Below are positions 53,436 through 62,281 of a stretch of 64,000 nucleotides of DNA, piece by piece; positions within the stretch are counted from its first letter, which is position 1, and every line of letters starts with the position of its first letter. Location of the stretch: assembly GCA_002430545.1 (NCBI GenBank), contig DJCM01000013.1:55913-119912 (forward strand), read 5' to 3'. Source of the DNA: Flavobacteriaceae bacterium UBA5950. GTDB taxonomy: Bacteria; Bacteroidota; Bacteroidia; Flavobacteriales; Flavobacteriaceae. The notes below the pieces were generated by a model that ran no database searches, had not been told where the DNA came from, and saw only the letters and a list, made by a program, of their open reading frames with translations. Both the position numbers and the translations under genes were made by a program.

Positions 53436-54631
53436 TTTTCAGGGTATAAAAAGTGGTTGTAGGGAAATCGGGTGATGTGAATCTCTCTTACTTTATGGTA
53501 AAGTAACTCTCTTAGTTTGTCGGTGTGAATTTTCTGTTGGGCAGAGATAAAAATAGCGTCTCCGTGGGTATTTGCCATCCATGATTGTTGCCATTCCTCC
53601 AAACTGTAATGCTTGGTTGTGCGAGGGGTTGTCAAGTCGTCATCATCCAATGGCTCTGGCCGATAGGCATCGATTTTATTAAAGATCATGAGTGTTGGTT
53701 TGTCAATTGCCCCAATATCACTGAGCAACTGATTAACCGATTCGATATGTTCCTCAAAGTTGGGATGTGCAATATCAACCACATGCAGTAACATATCGGC
53801 TTCATGAACCTCGTCGAGTGTGCTCTTAAATGACTCCACTAGCTGGGTTGGTAGTTTGCGTATAAACCCAACCGTATCACTCAACAAAAAGGGCAAGTTG
53901 CGAACCACAACTTTACGCACTGTTGTGTCAAGGGTGGCAAACAATTTGTTTTCGGCAAATACATCGCTTTTACTCAGCACATTCATCAAAGTGGATTTCC
54001 CCACATTGGTATATCCCACCAAAGCGACTCTCACCAATGCGCCTCGATTGCCACGCTGGGTAGCCATCTGCCGATCGATGGTCACTAATTTTTTCTTCAA
54101 CAAAGAGATTTTGTCACGAACAATTCGGCGGTCTGTTTCGATTTCGGTTTCTCCAGGCCCTCTCATTCCGATTCCTCCACGTTGACGTTCAAGGTGTGTC
54201 CACAACCCCTTCAATCTGGGCAATAGATATTGATACTGTGCCAATTCCACTTGTGTGCGAGCATAACTGGTTTTGGCTCTTTGCGCAAAAATATCTAAAA
54301 TCAAACCTGTGCGATCGACGATTTTACACTTTAACAGCTGTTCGATATTGGCTTGTTGGGCAGGTGTTAATTCGTCATCAAAAACAACTGTGCCAATGTC
54401 ATGGGTTTTCACATATGCCTTTACCTCCTCCATTTTTCCTGAGCCGATAAAGGTTTTGGGGTGAGGTGTTTCCATGCTTTGGGTAAATCGCTTGCTGACT
54501 TTTCCGCCTGCTGTGTGTGTCAAAAAAGCGAGCTCGTTGAGGTATTCATCTAAGCGATCGGCTGTTTGGTTTTTATTGATTATCCCAATGAGAACTGCCT
54601 GCTCAAAACCAAGATCCTTTTGCTCAATCAT
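53432..54631 (-). CDS. hflX: Ribosome-associated GTPase HflX
   Basis: The 399-residue GTPase splits stalled ribosomes under stress. The N-terminal glycine-rich domain has FIGSGKMEEVKAYV, and the linker has the hallmark ERQRGGIGMRGPGETEIETD. The G domain shows G1 GYTNVGKSTLMNVL (about 205), G3 DTVGFIRKLP and G4 FNKID. The N-terminus overlaps the end of lpxH by eight bases on the same strand, so it is the last gene of echA-queD-lpxH-hflX. Confidence 0.95.
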   Translation of the reverse strand: MIEQKDLGFEQAVLIGIINKNQTADRLDEYLNELAFLTHTAGGKVSKRFTQSMETPHPKTFIGSGKMEEVKAYVKTHDIGTVVFDDELTPAQQANIEQLLKCKIVDRTGLILDIFAQRAKTSYARTQVELAQYQYLLPRLKGLWTHLERQRGGIGMRGPGETEIETDRRIVRDKISLLKKKLVTIDRQMATQRGNRGALVRVALVGYTNVGKSTLMNVLSKSDVFAENKLFATLDTTVRKVVVRNLPFLLSDTVGFIRKLPTQLVESFKSTLDEVHEADMLLHVVDIAHPNFEEHIESVNQLLSDIGAIDKPTLMIFNKIDAYRPEPLDDDDLTTPRTTKHYSLEEWQQSWMANTHGDAIFISAQQKIHTDKLRELLYHKVREIHITRFPYNHFLYPEN

Positions 54632-55379
54632 CGTTAGGTTTCCAATGTTTTAATGATAGTTTTAATCCATCAAAAACCCCATAGGTGTAATGCGTTATCC
54701 AATCGCCAATATTGATATAAGTCGATTTGGGGTTGAGGGAGATTTCCAATGGCAAATGACGGTGTCCGAATACAAAATAATCGAAATGCTCGGTCTTGAG
54801 TTTTCGTTTGGCATACTGAAAAAGCCATTCCCTCTCAGGCCCATCATAGTTCAGATCCTCACTCCCTGATATCAATTTATTTTTTAAAGACAAATAACGT
54901 GCAAATGGTATCCCCAAGTCAGGATGAAGCCAGCGATAAAGCCATTGAAAAAATGGATTTCGAAACACTTTTTTCATGCGCTTGTAGCCCTTGTCTTTTG
55001 GCCCCAAACCGTCTCCATGCCCAACGAAAATCTTTTTTGATCCAATTGATATCGTTTTGGGGTGAAAATAAACCTTCGCGCCGATTTCCGTTTCGAGATA
55101 ATCAATCATCCACATATCGTGATTGCCAACAAAAAAATGAATCGGTATGCCATCATCCATAAACTCGGCAAGCTTGCCCAAAACACGAACAAAGCCCTTT
55201 GGGACTACGTGTTTGTATTCGTACCAAACATCAAATAAATCTCCAAGAATATAGAGTTCACTTGCGTTTGATTTGATTTCATCTAGCAACTTCACAAATC
55301 GGCGCTCACGCACCAAACTCGATGCTCTGTCAGGCGCACCAAAGTGTTGGTCAGAAACAAAATAGATGTTTTTTTTCAT
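54624..55379 (-). CDS. lpxH: UDP-2,3-diacylglucosamine diphosphatase-like phosphoesterase (LpxH family)
   Basis: The 251-residue calcineurin-like metallophosphoesterase has the family metal motifs in order: SDQHFGA, GDLFDVWYEY, FVGNHDMWM, VGHGDGLG and FGHRHLP. GDLFDVWYE and the insert after GHGD are typical of the LpxH-like hydrolase of lipid A synthesis in Bacteroidota. The ATG at 55379 is used rather than a TTG three codons earlier. It is between queD (15-base gap) and hflX. Confidence 0.88.
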   Translation of the reverse strand: MKKNIYFVSDQHFGAPDRASSLVRERRFVKLLDEIKSNASELYILGDLFDVWYEYKHVVPKGFVRVLGKLAEFMDDGIPIHFFVGNHDMWMIDYLETEIGAKVYFHPKTISIGSKKIFVGHGDGLGPKDKGYKRMKKVFRNPFFQWLYRWLHPDLGIPFARYLSLKNKLISGSEDLNYDGPEREWLFQYAKRKLKTEHFDYFVFGHRHLPLEISLNPKSTYINIGDWITHYTYGVFDGLKLSLKHWKPNDD

Positions 55380-55394
55380 GGACTGCAAAGATAA

Positions 55395-55847
55395 TTATTC
55401 TTGATCTTTTGCATACCATTCGGCATAGGCAGTAGCAGTTTCGTGCAAACGCAGATTGTGCAGCTTGATGTGTGCTGGCAAACGAGAAGCAATGCGATGA
55501 GCAAAATCAATCACCATCTTTTCACTTGTGGGTTGATAATCCACCAACAATACTTTATGACCACTATCGGACAGGGTTTTTGCTAGCTCGACATGAGGGG
55601 TGTTTTTGTTGAACACAGTTGCATGATCAAACACATCCACGACTTCGGATTTAACGATGGTTTTTAAATCTTTAAAATCGATCACCATCCCATTTTTGAC
55701 ATGGTTTTGATCATCGATTGGACGACCAACCACTGTGACATAAAGCTTATAGCTATGACCATGTACGTTTTTGCACAGTCCATCATAGCCATAGAGGGCA
55801 TGTCCTGTTTCGAAGCCAAAGCTCTTTGTAACGCGAATTGTACTCAT
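55395..55847 (-). CDS. queD: 6-carboxytetrahydropterin synthase-like protein
   Basis: The 150-residue T-fold enzyme has the zinc histidines and catalytic Cys of the PTPS/QueD family: FETGHALYGYDG, LCKNVHGHSYKLYVTV and the later Asp-His pair FDHATVFN. The terminal Glu lies in LRLHETATAYAEW. QueD makes 6-carboxytetrahydropterin for queuosine; a pterin role is the alternative. No other queuosine gene is nearby. The start overlaps the stop of the upstream enoyl-CoA hydratase gene by four bases. Confidence 0.88.
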   Translation of the reverse strand: MSTIRVTKSFGFETGHALYGYDGLCKNVHGHSYKLYVTVVGRPIDDQNHVKNGMVIDFKDLKTIVKSEVVDVFDHATVFNKNTPHVELAKTLSDSGHKVLLVDYQPTSEKMVIDFAHRIASRLPAHIKLHNLRLHETATAYAEWYAKDQE

Positions 55848-56617
55848 TGATTGTTTTTGATGTTTTGAATGGTTTGTTGGGTTTGCTTGGACAATAGTAG
55901 TCGTCCTGTAATTTCGGCATTGCTAGAGAGTCGATGATCCCAATCATCGGTGTTGTGCCATAGTTCTTTTTTGAGCGCAGCTACAGCTTCTGGAGCATAG
56001 CTTGCCAATCGTTTTGCGTGCTGATCAACTGCCTTGTCGAGCTGATCGAAGGTGGGAAGTATTTCGGCATATAAGCCTTTCTGTTTTGCCCAATCGACCG
56101 ATTTCCAACTGTGGGATGAGAGTGATAGTTCGCTAAGTGCAGCAGTGCCAATTTTGCGCTGCACTACTGGTGCGATGACAAAGGGCCCAATGCCTATGGC
56201 AATTTCAGAAAGCTTAACTTCTGCTGTTGGAAGGGCTAAGGCGTAATCACATGCTGAAATCAACCCAACACCACCCCCAACTGCTTTTCCGTGAACTCTT
56301 GCGATGATGGGCTGGGGGCAGCGACGCATCGCATTGATCACATTGGCAAAGCCCATAAAAAATACTTTTCCCTCTTCAGGTGTATTGACTGCCAACAGCT
56401 CGTCAAAAGATGCGCCAGCACAAAAGGCCACCGATGGTTCACTCTGCAATACAATCACATGAACACTTTTATCCTTGGAAACCTTTTCAAATGCCTCTTT
56501 CAAGTCTTTGAGATGTGTGGCAGGAAAGGCATTTTGCTTGGCATGAGCAAAATGAATCCGAGCCACCCCAGCATTTGTGCTGATTTGTACGCCTTCCAAC
56601 ATAGACTGATTCGCCAT
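55844..56617 (-). CDS. Enoyl-CoA hydratase/isomerase family protein
   Basis: The 257-residue crotonase-fold protein has the oxyanion-hole segments FCAGASFDELLA and the conserved VHGKAVGGGVGLISACDYAL. The first catalytic Glu position of classic hydratases appears changed, while the second lies in LSEIAIGIGP. The reaction could be a hydratase, as in methylglutaconyl-CoA hydratase, or another crotonase activity. It heads echA-queD-lpxH-hflX and is divergent from the HAD gene. Confidence 0.85.
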   Translation of the reverse strand: MANQSMLEGVQISTNAGVARIHFAHAKQNAFPATHLKDLKEAFEKVSKDKSVHVIVLQSEPSVAFCAGASFDELLAVNTPEEGKVFFMGFANVINAMRRCPQPIIARVHGKAVGGGVGLISACDYALALPTAEVKLSEIAIGIGPFVIAPVVQRKIGTAALSELSLSSHSWKSVDWAKQKGLYAEILPTFDQLDKAVDQHAKRLASYAPEAVAALKKELWHNTDDWDHRLSSNAEITGRLLLSKQTQQTIQNIKNNQ

Positions 56618-56675
56618 ATCTTTGTAATCGATGCAGCAAAAATAAGCAATATAGGATAGACAACATAGAGTCGTT

Positions 56676-57440
56676 ATGAAAGGTGTATTATTTGATTTGG
56701 ATGGTGTTTTTTATGTTGAACAGCAATTGATTGCTGGCGGCATAGACTGCCTGCGATGGTTGAACGAGCAACAAATTCCCTATCGTTTTGTGACCAACAA
56801 TACCACCATGTGTCGAAAAGACTTGACTGCCAAACTTCGCCGATTGGGTCTTGAAGTAGATGAGCAAGAGATTATGAGTGCCAATTATGCAGGGGTTCTT
56901 TTGCTCGATCAACGAGGGTTTAAACGCTGTCGTTTGGTTCTTCGACCTGCAGCGCAACAAGATTATCCAACAAACTGTTTGCAAAACCCTGATGCTATCG
57001 TCATTGGAGATATTGGAAATCGTTGGGACTACGATTTACTCAACGAATTGATGAATCAAGTTTTGGAAGGTGCTGAAATCATCGCGCTGCACAAAGGTCG
57101 TTATCATCAAGGTTCAAGTGGTCTTTTGTTGGACAGTGGTGCTTTTGTAGCAGCACTGGAACACGCCACAGAAAAACAAGCAGTGGTTGTTGGAAAACCC
57201 AACCCGACATTTTTTGAACTTGCCAGCAATACTTTTGGATGTAATCCCGACGAGCTGCTGATGGTTGGGGATGATTTGATCAATGACATCGAAGGAGCTA
57301 TGCAAATGGGTATGCAAACTGTATTGGTGCAAACAGGCAAGTACCGAAAAGGGCTTGTTGAAGCCTCAAGTATTCAACCCGATGGGTGTATTCCGTCGAT
57401 CAAAGAACTGCCAGTCTATCTCCAAAACAACATCATATAA
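56676..57440 (+). CDS. HAD superfamily class IIA phosphatase (NagD/LHPP-like)
   Basis: The 254-residue hydrolase has the HAD motifs: I FDLDGVFYV (nucleophile Asp), II FVTNNTT, III with Lys in VGKPNP and IV LMVGDDLINDIEGA. The central cap (about 80-190) is of the IIA type found in NagD, pyridoxal phosphatase and LHPP. The substrate cannot be inferred. It is transcribed alone, divergent from the enoyl-CoA hydratase gene with a 58-base gap. Confidence 0.88.
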   Translation: MKGVLFDLDGVFYVEQQLIAGGIDCLRWLNEQQIPYRFVTNNTTMCRKDLTAKLRRLGLEVDEQEIMSANYAGVLLLDQRGFKRCRLVLRPAAQQDYPTNCLQNPDAIVIGDIGNRWDYDLLNELMNQVLEGAEIIALHKGRYHQGSSGLLLDSGAFVAALEHATEKQAVVVGKPNPTFFELASNTFGCNPDELLMVGDDLINDIEGAMQMGMQTVLVQTGKYRKGLVEASSIQPDGCIPSIKELPVYLQNNII

Positions 57441-57473
57441 CATTTCGTTTATATTCTTCAAATAGTTATTTAC

Positions 57474-57481
57474 TATTTTTG
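57474..57481 (+). promoter_or_regulatory. Probable -7 element of the flavodoxin-fold gene
   Basis: TATTTTTG is an exact TAnnTTTG match 13 bases before the ATG at 57495. No -33 TTTG is found at 19-20 bases. Confidence 0.45.
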
Positions 57482-57494
57482 TTAAAAATAAGCT

Positions 57495-58079
57495 ATGAAA
57501 AATTTAATTGTGATTGGTCATCCTGACCAACAATCCTTTTGCTATAGTGGGATTTTTTCCACCATCAAGTCTGAGATTGAAGCATGCAATGAGGAGTTAA
57601 AAATCATCGATTTGTATCGAGACAGCTTCACTCGCCCTCGTGATGCTGTGATTGAAAAATACAAAGAGCTCGTCAGTTGGGCAGAGTGGATTTATATCGT
57701 TTCCCCAGTGTGGTGGTTTCGTTTGACACCCAGAACAGAAATCTTTTTTGATGAAGTGATGACGCCTGGTTTTGCCTATCAGTTTGTCAACATTACCAAA
57801 ACATATGCATATCCCAAACCCTTTTTAAAGGATAAAAAAATCAGAACCTATGTCACGCATGGTGCGCCCTCACTTCCTGTACGTACCCTCTACTTGAATT
57901 CTGTCAAGCTTCGACTCGTCATGGGTGTCTACAGTTTTGTTTTTGGATGGCGTTGGTCATTGTGGTTTAAAACCAAACAGTTCTGGTCGGTACCTTTTGT
58001 TTCGCAAAAAAAACGAGAAAAATACTTACGCGTGGTCAAAAAAGATATTCAAAGAGACTTGAAATTAGGTTCAAGGTAA
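57495..58079 (+). CDS. NAD(P)H dehydrogenase, flavodoxin-like fold
   Basis: The 194-residue protein has the flavodoxin-fold pattern of the NQO/MdaB/KefF family: VIGHPDQQSFCYSGI (phosphate loop), LYRDSF, then VSPVWWFRLTPRTEIFFDEV and GFAYQF. Such enzymes reduce quinones or other acceptors using FMN or FAD. The C-terminal third is richer in aromatic and basic residues than usual (FVFGWRWSLWFKTKQFW). No transporter partner is adjacent. Confidence 0.85.
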   Translation: MKNLIVIGHPDQQSFCYSGIFSTIKSEIEACNEELKIIDLYRDSFTRPRDAVIEKYKELVSWAEWIYIVSPVWWFRLTPRTEIFFDEVMTPGFAYQFVNITKTYAYPKPFLKDKKIRTYVTHGAPSLPVRTLYLNSVKLRLVMGVYSFVFGWRWSLWFKTKQFWSVPFVSQKKREKYLRVVKKDIQRDLKLGSR

Positions 58080-58113
58080 TAACCATTTATTTTAAAATTT
58101 GTAACTTAGATTT

Positions 58114-58287
58114 ATGATTCGATTTCTAGAAAAATACTACCCTATTATACTAGCTTTTTTTAGTTTTTTATACTCTGTATTCCTGTGGTTTTCGGGCAAT
58201 AAATTAGAAGGTATTTTTGTTGGTATTTGGGTACCATCCATTTTATCACTTTCTATTGCAATTCGCCAAAGAAGACGTGATGATTAA
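58114..58287 (+). CDS. Tiny hydrophobic membrane protein (57 residues)
   Basis: No family is recognised. The frame from an ATG at 58114 encodes MIRFLEKYYPIILAFFSFLY at the start and SILSLSIAIRQRRRDD at the end. It has two hydrophobic segments (about 11-26 and 33-50), with a basic-rich C-terminus predicted to be cytoplasmic. Its last eight bases overlap the start of the next small gene in another frame, a sign of coupled translation and of a real gene. It is 34 bases after the flavodoxin-fold gene. Confidence 0.6.
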   Translation: MIRFLEKYYPIILAFFSFLYSVFLWFSGNKLEGIFVGIWVPSILSLSIAIRQRRRDD

Positions 58288-58471
58288 CCAAGTGATGTTT
58301 TTTGTTGGGCTCACGATTTTTACCGTTTATGTATATTTTTTACTACGCATAATCGGAAAACAACACCGTATTCAACGGAGAGAACATGCCGATGCCTATG
58401 ACCAACTTGACATTGACGGAATGGGTAACCAAGGGCGTATCCCAGACAAAAAGCCCAAAAACCGCGCTTGA
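58280..58471 (+). CDS. Small single-span membrane protein (63 residues)
   Basis: The protein begins MINQVMFFVGLTIFTVYVYF, one membrane segment, followed by a highly charged soluble tail (IGKQHRIQRREHADAYDQLD) ending in PDKKPKNRA. No family is recognised. The ATG at 58280 lies inside the end of the upstream small gene, and the lipoprotein esterase gene follows 21 bases after the stop. An in-frame start at 58217 would cover much more of the upstream gene and is less likely. Confidence 0.6.
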   Translation: MINQVMFFVGLTIFTVYVYFLLRIIGKQHRIQRREHADAYDQLDIDGMGNQGRIPDKKPKNRA

Positions 58472-58492
58472 AGCCTTAGTTGAAAATAAACG

Positions 58493-59374
58493 ATGAAAGA
58501 GTTTTTTTTGATTTCAATGATGATTTTCATAGGCTGCAACTCCAGTCAAAATGAAACCAGTGAACTCAATGACTCTTCAACCCCTAACACTGGCTTGTCA
58601 ACACAAACACTCCAACACAACGGAGATGAACGTGAGTATCAATTGTATCTTCCCAGTTCCTACAATGAAGAAACAGCGCATCCTGTGTTACTGAATTTTC
58701 ATGGGTTTGGACAAAATGCCAAAGGTTATTTTGCAAATGGATCTAACTTTCAAGAAGTCGCTAATCAGGAGGGCGTGATTTTGGTCTATCCACAAGCTTT
58801 ACTGTTGTCTGGTTTTTCGGTTTGGAATGCTGCACCATTTGCAGAAGACAATAAAACAGATTTTGATGATATTGGCTTTATCGAAACCCTGATCGTCGAT
58901 CTACAAGAACAGCTATCAATCGATCCAGAGCGTGTTTATGCTGCTGGATTTTCAACTGGAGGGATGTTTGGCTACGCCTTGGCCTGCTTTTCCAATGAAC
59001 CCATTGCAGGTGTTGCTGCTATATCTGCTGCACAGCTCAACCTTGTAGATTGTGAGCCCTCACCTACCAATGCATTTATCGCTCATGGTACTGCCGATGA
59101 TGTTTTGCCTTACTATGGCTCTTCCGATATAGCTAGTATAGACGAAGTGGTTTCGTTTTGGAACAACGTAAATCAAACCTCTACCGTTGCACAGGAAAGC
59201 AGTTATGCTTTTGGAAAAGAAACAGTTTATCACTATACCTATTCAGAGGGAATCAATAATACCCAAGTGATGCATTATAAGGTTGAGAATGGGAGTCATG
59301 GGTGGTTTGATCATGAAATCGAAGGGCAATCATTTACTTCTTTGCTATGGGCTTTCTTAACTTCACAACAGTAA
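58493..59374 (+). CDS. Lipoprotein alpha/beta hydrolase (poly-hydroxybutyrate depolymerase/feruloyl esterase-like)
   Basis: The 293-residue protein has a lipoprotein signal with Cys15 (MIFIGCNSS), then a catalytic domain of the LpqC/PHB-depolymerase type. It has an oxyanion segment NFHGFGQNAKG, nucleophile Ser in AAGFSTGGMFGYAL, Asp in HGTADDVLPY and His in NGSHGWFDH. It should act at the cell envelope on an ester substrate that is not known. It follows the two small membrane genes and converges on the OmpA-family gene, with a 12-base gap. Confidence 0.85.
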   Translation: MKEFFLISMMIFIGCNSSQNETSELNDSSTPNTGLSTQTLQHNGDEREYQLYLPSSYNEETAHPVLLNFHGFGQNAKGYFANGSNFQEVANQEGVILVYPQALLLSGFSVWNAAPFAEDNKTDFDDIGFIETLIVDLQEQLSIDPERVYAAGFSTGGMFGYALACFSNEPIAGVAAISAAQLNLVDCEPSPTNAFIAHGTADDVLPYYGSSDIASIDEVVSFWNNVNQTSTVAQESSYAFGKETVYHYTYSEGINNTQVMHYKVENGSHGWFDHEIEGQSFTSLLWAFLTSQQ

Positions 59375-59386
59375 GCTCACTCTTTA

Positions 59387-62281
59387 CTACTTACGATTCA
59401 GCTTTGCGACCTCCGGAGCAGAGGTTCTTGTTCCATTGACATAAGCCACAATAAATGATTTTTTAAAGCCTTTCGAAATCACATGCCGCTGTGCCATTTT
59501 TGCTTGTTTATAGCTTGTGGTTGGTCGATATAGATAGCGATGGAATTCTTTGAACTTTTCAATCGATAATCCTCCCAAGCCCCGAAAGACTTTGTGATTG
59601 ACATCACGTCTATTGATCAGTGCAGCAATTTGTACAACATATATGACTTCTGACTGGTTCAAAATGCTTTGCATATTGGTTAAAGCGATATAATCATTAT
59701 TCGCTTTTATCTGAGCTACAATATCATTAAGGGTATCAGCTGGGGCTTTTTCGTTGGGTAAATTTTCAGGTAACAAATCGTTATTTGGTTTGACTATCGT
59801 CTTTGCTGGTGTTGCTGCATTGGGTGTACTACCCTGTTTATTTTTGCGATAATTCTCCAAAATTTTAAGTGCCTCCGCAGCCGAACGAATAGTAGGTTGT
59901 CCTGTTGTGTTCTCATTTTCGGCATTGGTGTTTGTTGTGTTTTGAACTGTAGGTTTAGGGTTTACCTGAATAACAATCGTTGTTGGTTCTTCATCGGGCG
60001 CAGCATTGGGTTGAGCTGCATTGGATGATGCTTGTTGTGTGGATTTTACTGGATTTGGTGACGGCGTTGGTGCCACGACTTGTGGTGCAGTGTTTTGTTG
60101 AGGTGTATTCACTTGTGCTGGGGGTACAACAACAGGAGGTGTTACAGGCGGCGTGCTTTGCACTATTGGTGGTGATATTGGGGTCGCTGTGGTTGGTGTG
60201 TTTACGACAGGTCTAGCCACTTGGGGCGAGGGTTGTGTTGGGCGATTAGATGTGGATGTCGCACTCATCTGCAGCATACTATAGTTCTCTATTAAAAACA
60301 TCGATCTGCGATTGAGCTGATGCTCTGCTTCTGAGCAGGGAACCCCATCGGCACAACGATTGATGAGCTGACTTTCGCCATAGCCCACTGCAGACAATCG
60401 TGAAGGGGCAATGCCACGCTGAATCAGCCAGTTTCTGGTTGATGTGGCACGATTTTGAGAAAGGCGTAAGTTATAGGACTGCGGGCTACGTGAGTCGGTA
60501 TGTGATTCGATTCGAATAATCATTTCTGGGAATCGAATCATCGCATTATACACCTTGGTCAACTCAATTTCAGCATCTGGGCGAATATAATATTTGTTCA
60601 AGTCAAAATAGATTGGATTGAGCCCTAACAAACAACCCAAGTCATAAGGTGGGCAGTCTTGCGAAAAGGTTTCAATTGCCATGTCAACACTGACAGTTTG
60701 TGAGGTCGCCGGAGCAACAAAAGTTGTTTCAGCGATGGAATATGCCAACCCATTTTCTGTGACCAAATAGTATGCTTGTCCACACTCCACTTCCTCTGGG
60801 AAAGAATAACGAGCATCTTGCTGTACGATTTGCTCTGCGATAACATTCATGCCCATATCGAGAAGTTTGACAGTTGCGCCCGGCATTAAGTTGCCTGTGT
60901 TTGTATCTGTAACAATCCCTGTGATTTCCACCACACACTTGCTCGGCTTGAAATAATAAATTTGATCTGAGGCACTTCCTCTGTTTCCATCTCGGTTGGA
61001 AGAAATATACCCTGTGTTGGTATCTGTTTGCAACAAGAATCCAAAGTCATCGCCTGCCGAATTGATCGGCAGTCCCATATTTTCAGGTGCTCGGGCAATC
61101 CCCGAGTTGGTCAATTCGGCTTTAAACAGATCGAAACCACCAAAACCAACCAGTGCGTCGGAGGTGAAATACAAGGCCCCATCCTCAGCGATATAAGGGA
61201 ATGATTCTCGCCCTTCTGTGTTTACTTTTTGACCCAAATTGATGGGGTCACCATATGAACCATCTTTGTAAATGTCCACATACCAAAGATCTGATTCTCC
61301 CGTGGTGCCAGGCATGTCTGAAGCAAAGTATAGTTTTTTTCCATCCAAACTCATTGCTGGATGTGCAACAGAGTAATTGTCATTGTTGAAGGGCAATTCC
61401 TCCACATCACTCCAATTGCCATCGTCATCGACAGTGGCAGTCAGTAATTTTAAACGAACAGTGTTTTTGCGATCTGCTCTTTTTTTACCGTTTTTGTAGT
61501 TGTTTCTGGTAAAATAAACTCGATCTAAATCTTTGGTAAAAACAGCTGACGACTCATGAAAAGCAGTGTTGACGTCGCCCTCAATTTGTTCGGTATTTTC
61601 CAGTTGGCCTTCTTCGCCTATATCAGCAATGTAGAGGTCTAAAAATGGCTCGCCAGTCCACTCGTAATCACGTTGACCACTGGCTTGATAAGTGGATGAA
61701 AAAACGAGTTTGTCTGGGCCAAAAAATGCAGAACTAAAATCCGATTGTTCGGTGTTGATTTTGGTTGTTTCAACAATATACTTTGGGCGAAGATCAGCGA
61801 TGCTATCAAGGTAGTTGAGATCGTCGATGTAAAGGTCTTCAATGACTGTTCCTTTTTCCATAACAAAGTACTGTTGCATATATCGATCTGCAATGCTGTA
61901 GTTTTCGCTACTCCTTGCACTTATGGATGCGCGTAGATAATAAATCGATTGGACATCGTCTGGGTAGAGAGAAATCAATTTTCGATACCAGGTGTAGGAT
62001 TGGTTGTATTGACTGTTGAAGAAGTAGGTGTCAGCCAAGGATTGGATTACTTTTTTGTCGTTAAAATCAGCATCATCACGAACCAATTGTAAAAAGGCAG
62101 ATTGTGCGCGGTTGTAGCTGTAATCATTAAAGTCACGATCTGCATCGAAAACAGTGTAAGGCTCGCCTGGGATCGAGTCGTTTTGAGCAAAAAGACCCAT
62201 ACAAAACAGGCTAAATATCAATCCCAACCAAGCACTTTTATGATGGCTAGAGAAAGAACGTAATGAAGTGAGCTGTTTCAT
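59387..62281 (-). CDS. OmpA-family T9SS accessory protein (PorE-like) with a C-terminal SPOR domain
   Basis: The 964-residue protein has these parts: a signal peptide ending about residue 33 (CMGLFAQND); TPR-like helices (about 45-160); a PD40-type beta-propeller (about 180-440; AMSLDGKKLYFASDMPG, FPYIAEDGALYFTSD); a carboxypeptidase-regulatory-like domain (about 450-540; VTDTNTGNLMPGATVKLLD); and an OmpA peptidoglycan-binding domain (about 555-660; IESHTDSRSPQSYNLRLSQN). A Pro/Thr/Gln-rich linker follows (about 665-875), then a SPOR domain (about 878-960; IYVVQIAAL, SKGFKKSFIVAYVNGTR). Proteins of the first five parts anchor type IX secretion machinery to peptidoglycan; the SPOR addition is unusual. 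It directly follows the PorP/SprF gene on the same strand. Confidence 0.88.
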   Translation of the reverse strand: MKQLTSLRSFSSHHKSAWLGLIFSLFCMGLFAQNDSIPGEPYTVFDADRDFNDYSYNRAQSAFLQLVRDDADFNDKKVIQSLADTYFFNSQYNQSYTWYRKLISLYPDDVQSIYYLRASISARSSENYSIADRYMQQYFVMEKGTVIEDLYIDDLNYLDSIADLRPKYIVETTKINTEQSDFSSAFFGPDKLVFSSTYQASGQRDYEWTGEPFLDLYIADIGEEGQLENTEQIEGDVNTAFHESSAVFTKDLDRVYFTRNNYKNGKKRADRKNTVRLKLLTATVDDDGNWSDVEELPFNNDNYSVAHPAMSLDGKKLYFASDMPGTTGESDLWYVDIYKDGSYGDPINLGQKVNTEGRESFPYIAEDGALYFTSDALVGFGGFDLFKAELTNSGIARAPENMGLPINSAGDDFGFLLQTDTNTGYISSNRDGNRGSASDQIYYFKPSKCVVEITGIVTDTNTGNLMPGATVKLLDMGMNVIAEQIVQQDARYSFPEEVECGQAYYLVTENGLAYSIAETTFVAPATSQTVSVDMAIETFSQDCPPYDLGCLLGLNPIYFDLNKYYIRPDAEIELTKVYNAMIRFPEMIIRIESHTDSRSPQSYNLRLSQNRATSTRNWLIQRGIAPSRLSAVGYGESQLINRCADGVPCSEAEHQLNRRSMFLIENYSMLQMSATSTSNRPTQPSPQVARPVVNTPTTATPISPPIVQSTPPVTPPVVVPPAQVNTPQQNTAPQVVAPTPSPNPVKSTQQASSNAAQPNAAPDEEPTTIVIQVNPKPTVQNTTNTNAENENTTGQPTIRSAAEALKILENYRKNKQGSTPNAATPAKTIVKPNNDLLPENLPNEKAPADTLNDIVAQIKANNDYIALTNMQSILNQSEVIYVVQIAALINRRDVNHKVFRGLGGLSIEKFKEFHRYLYRPTTSYKQAKMAQRHVISKGFKKSFIVAYVNGTRTSAPEVAKLNRK

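Noticed and set aside
60000..60250. Repetitive tract as a microsatellite or mobile element
   Set aside because: It encodes the in-frame Pro/Thr/Gln/Val linker between the OmpA and SPOR domains; no inverted ends or target duplication are seen.
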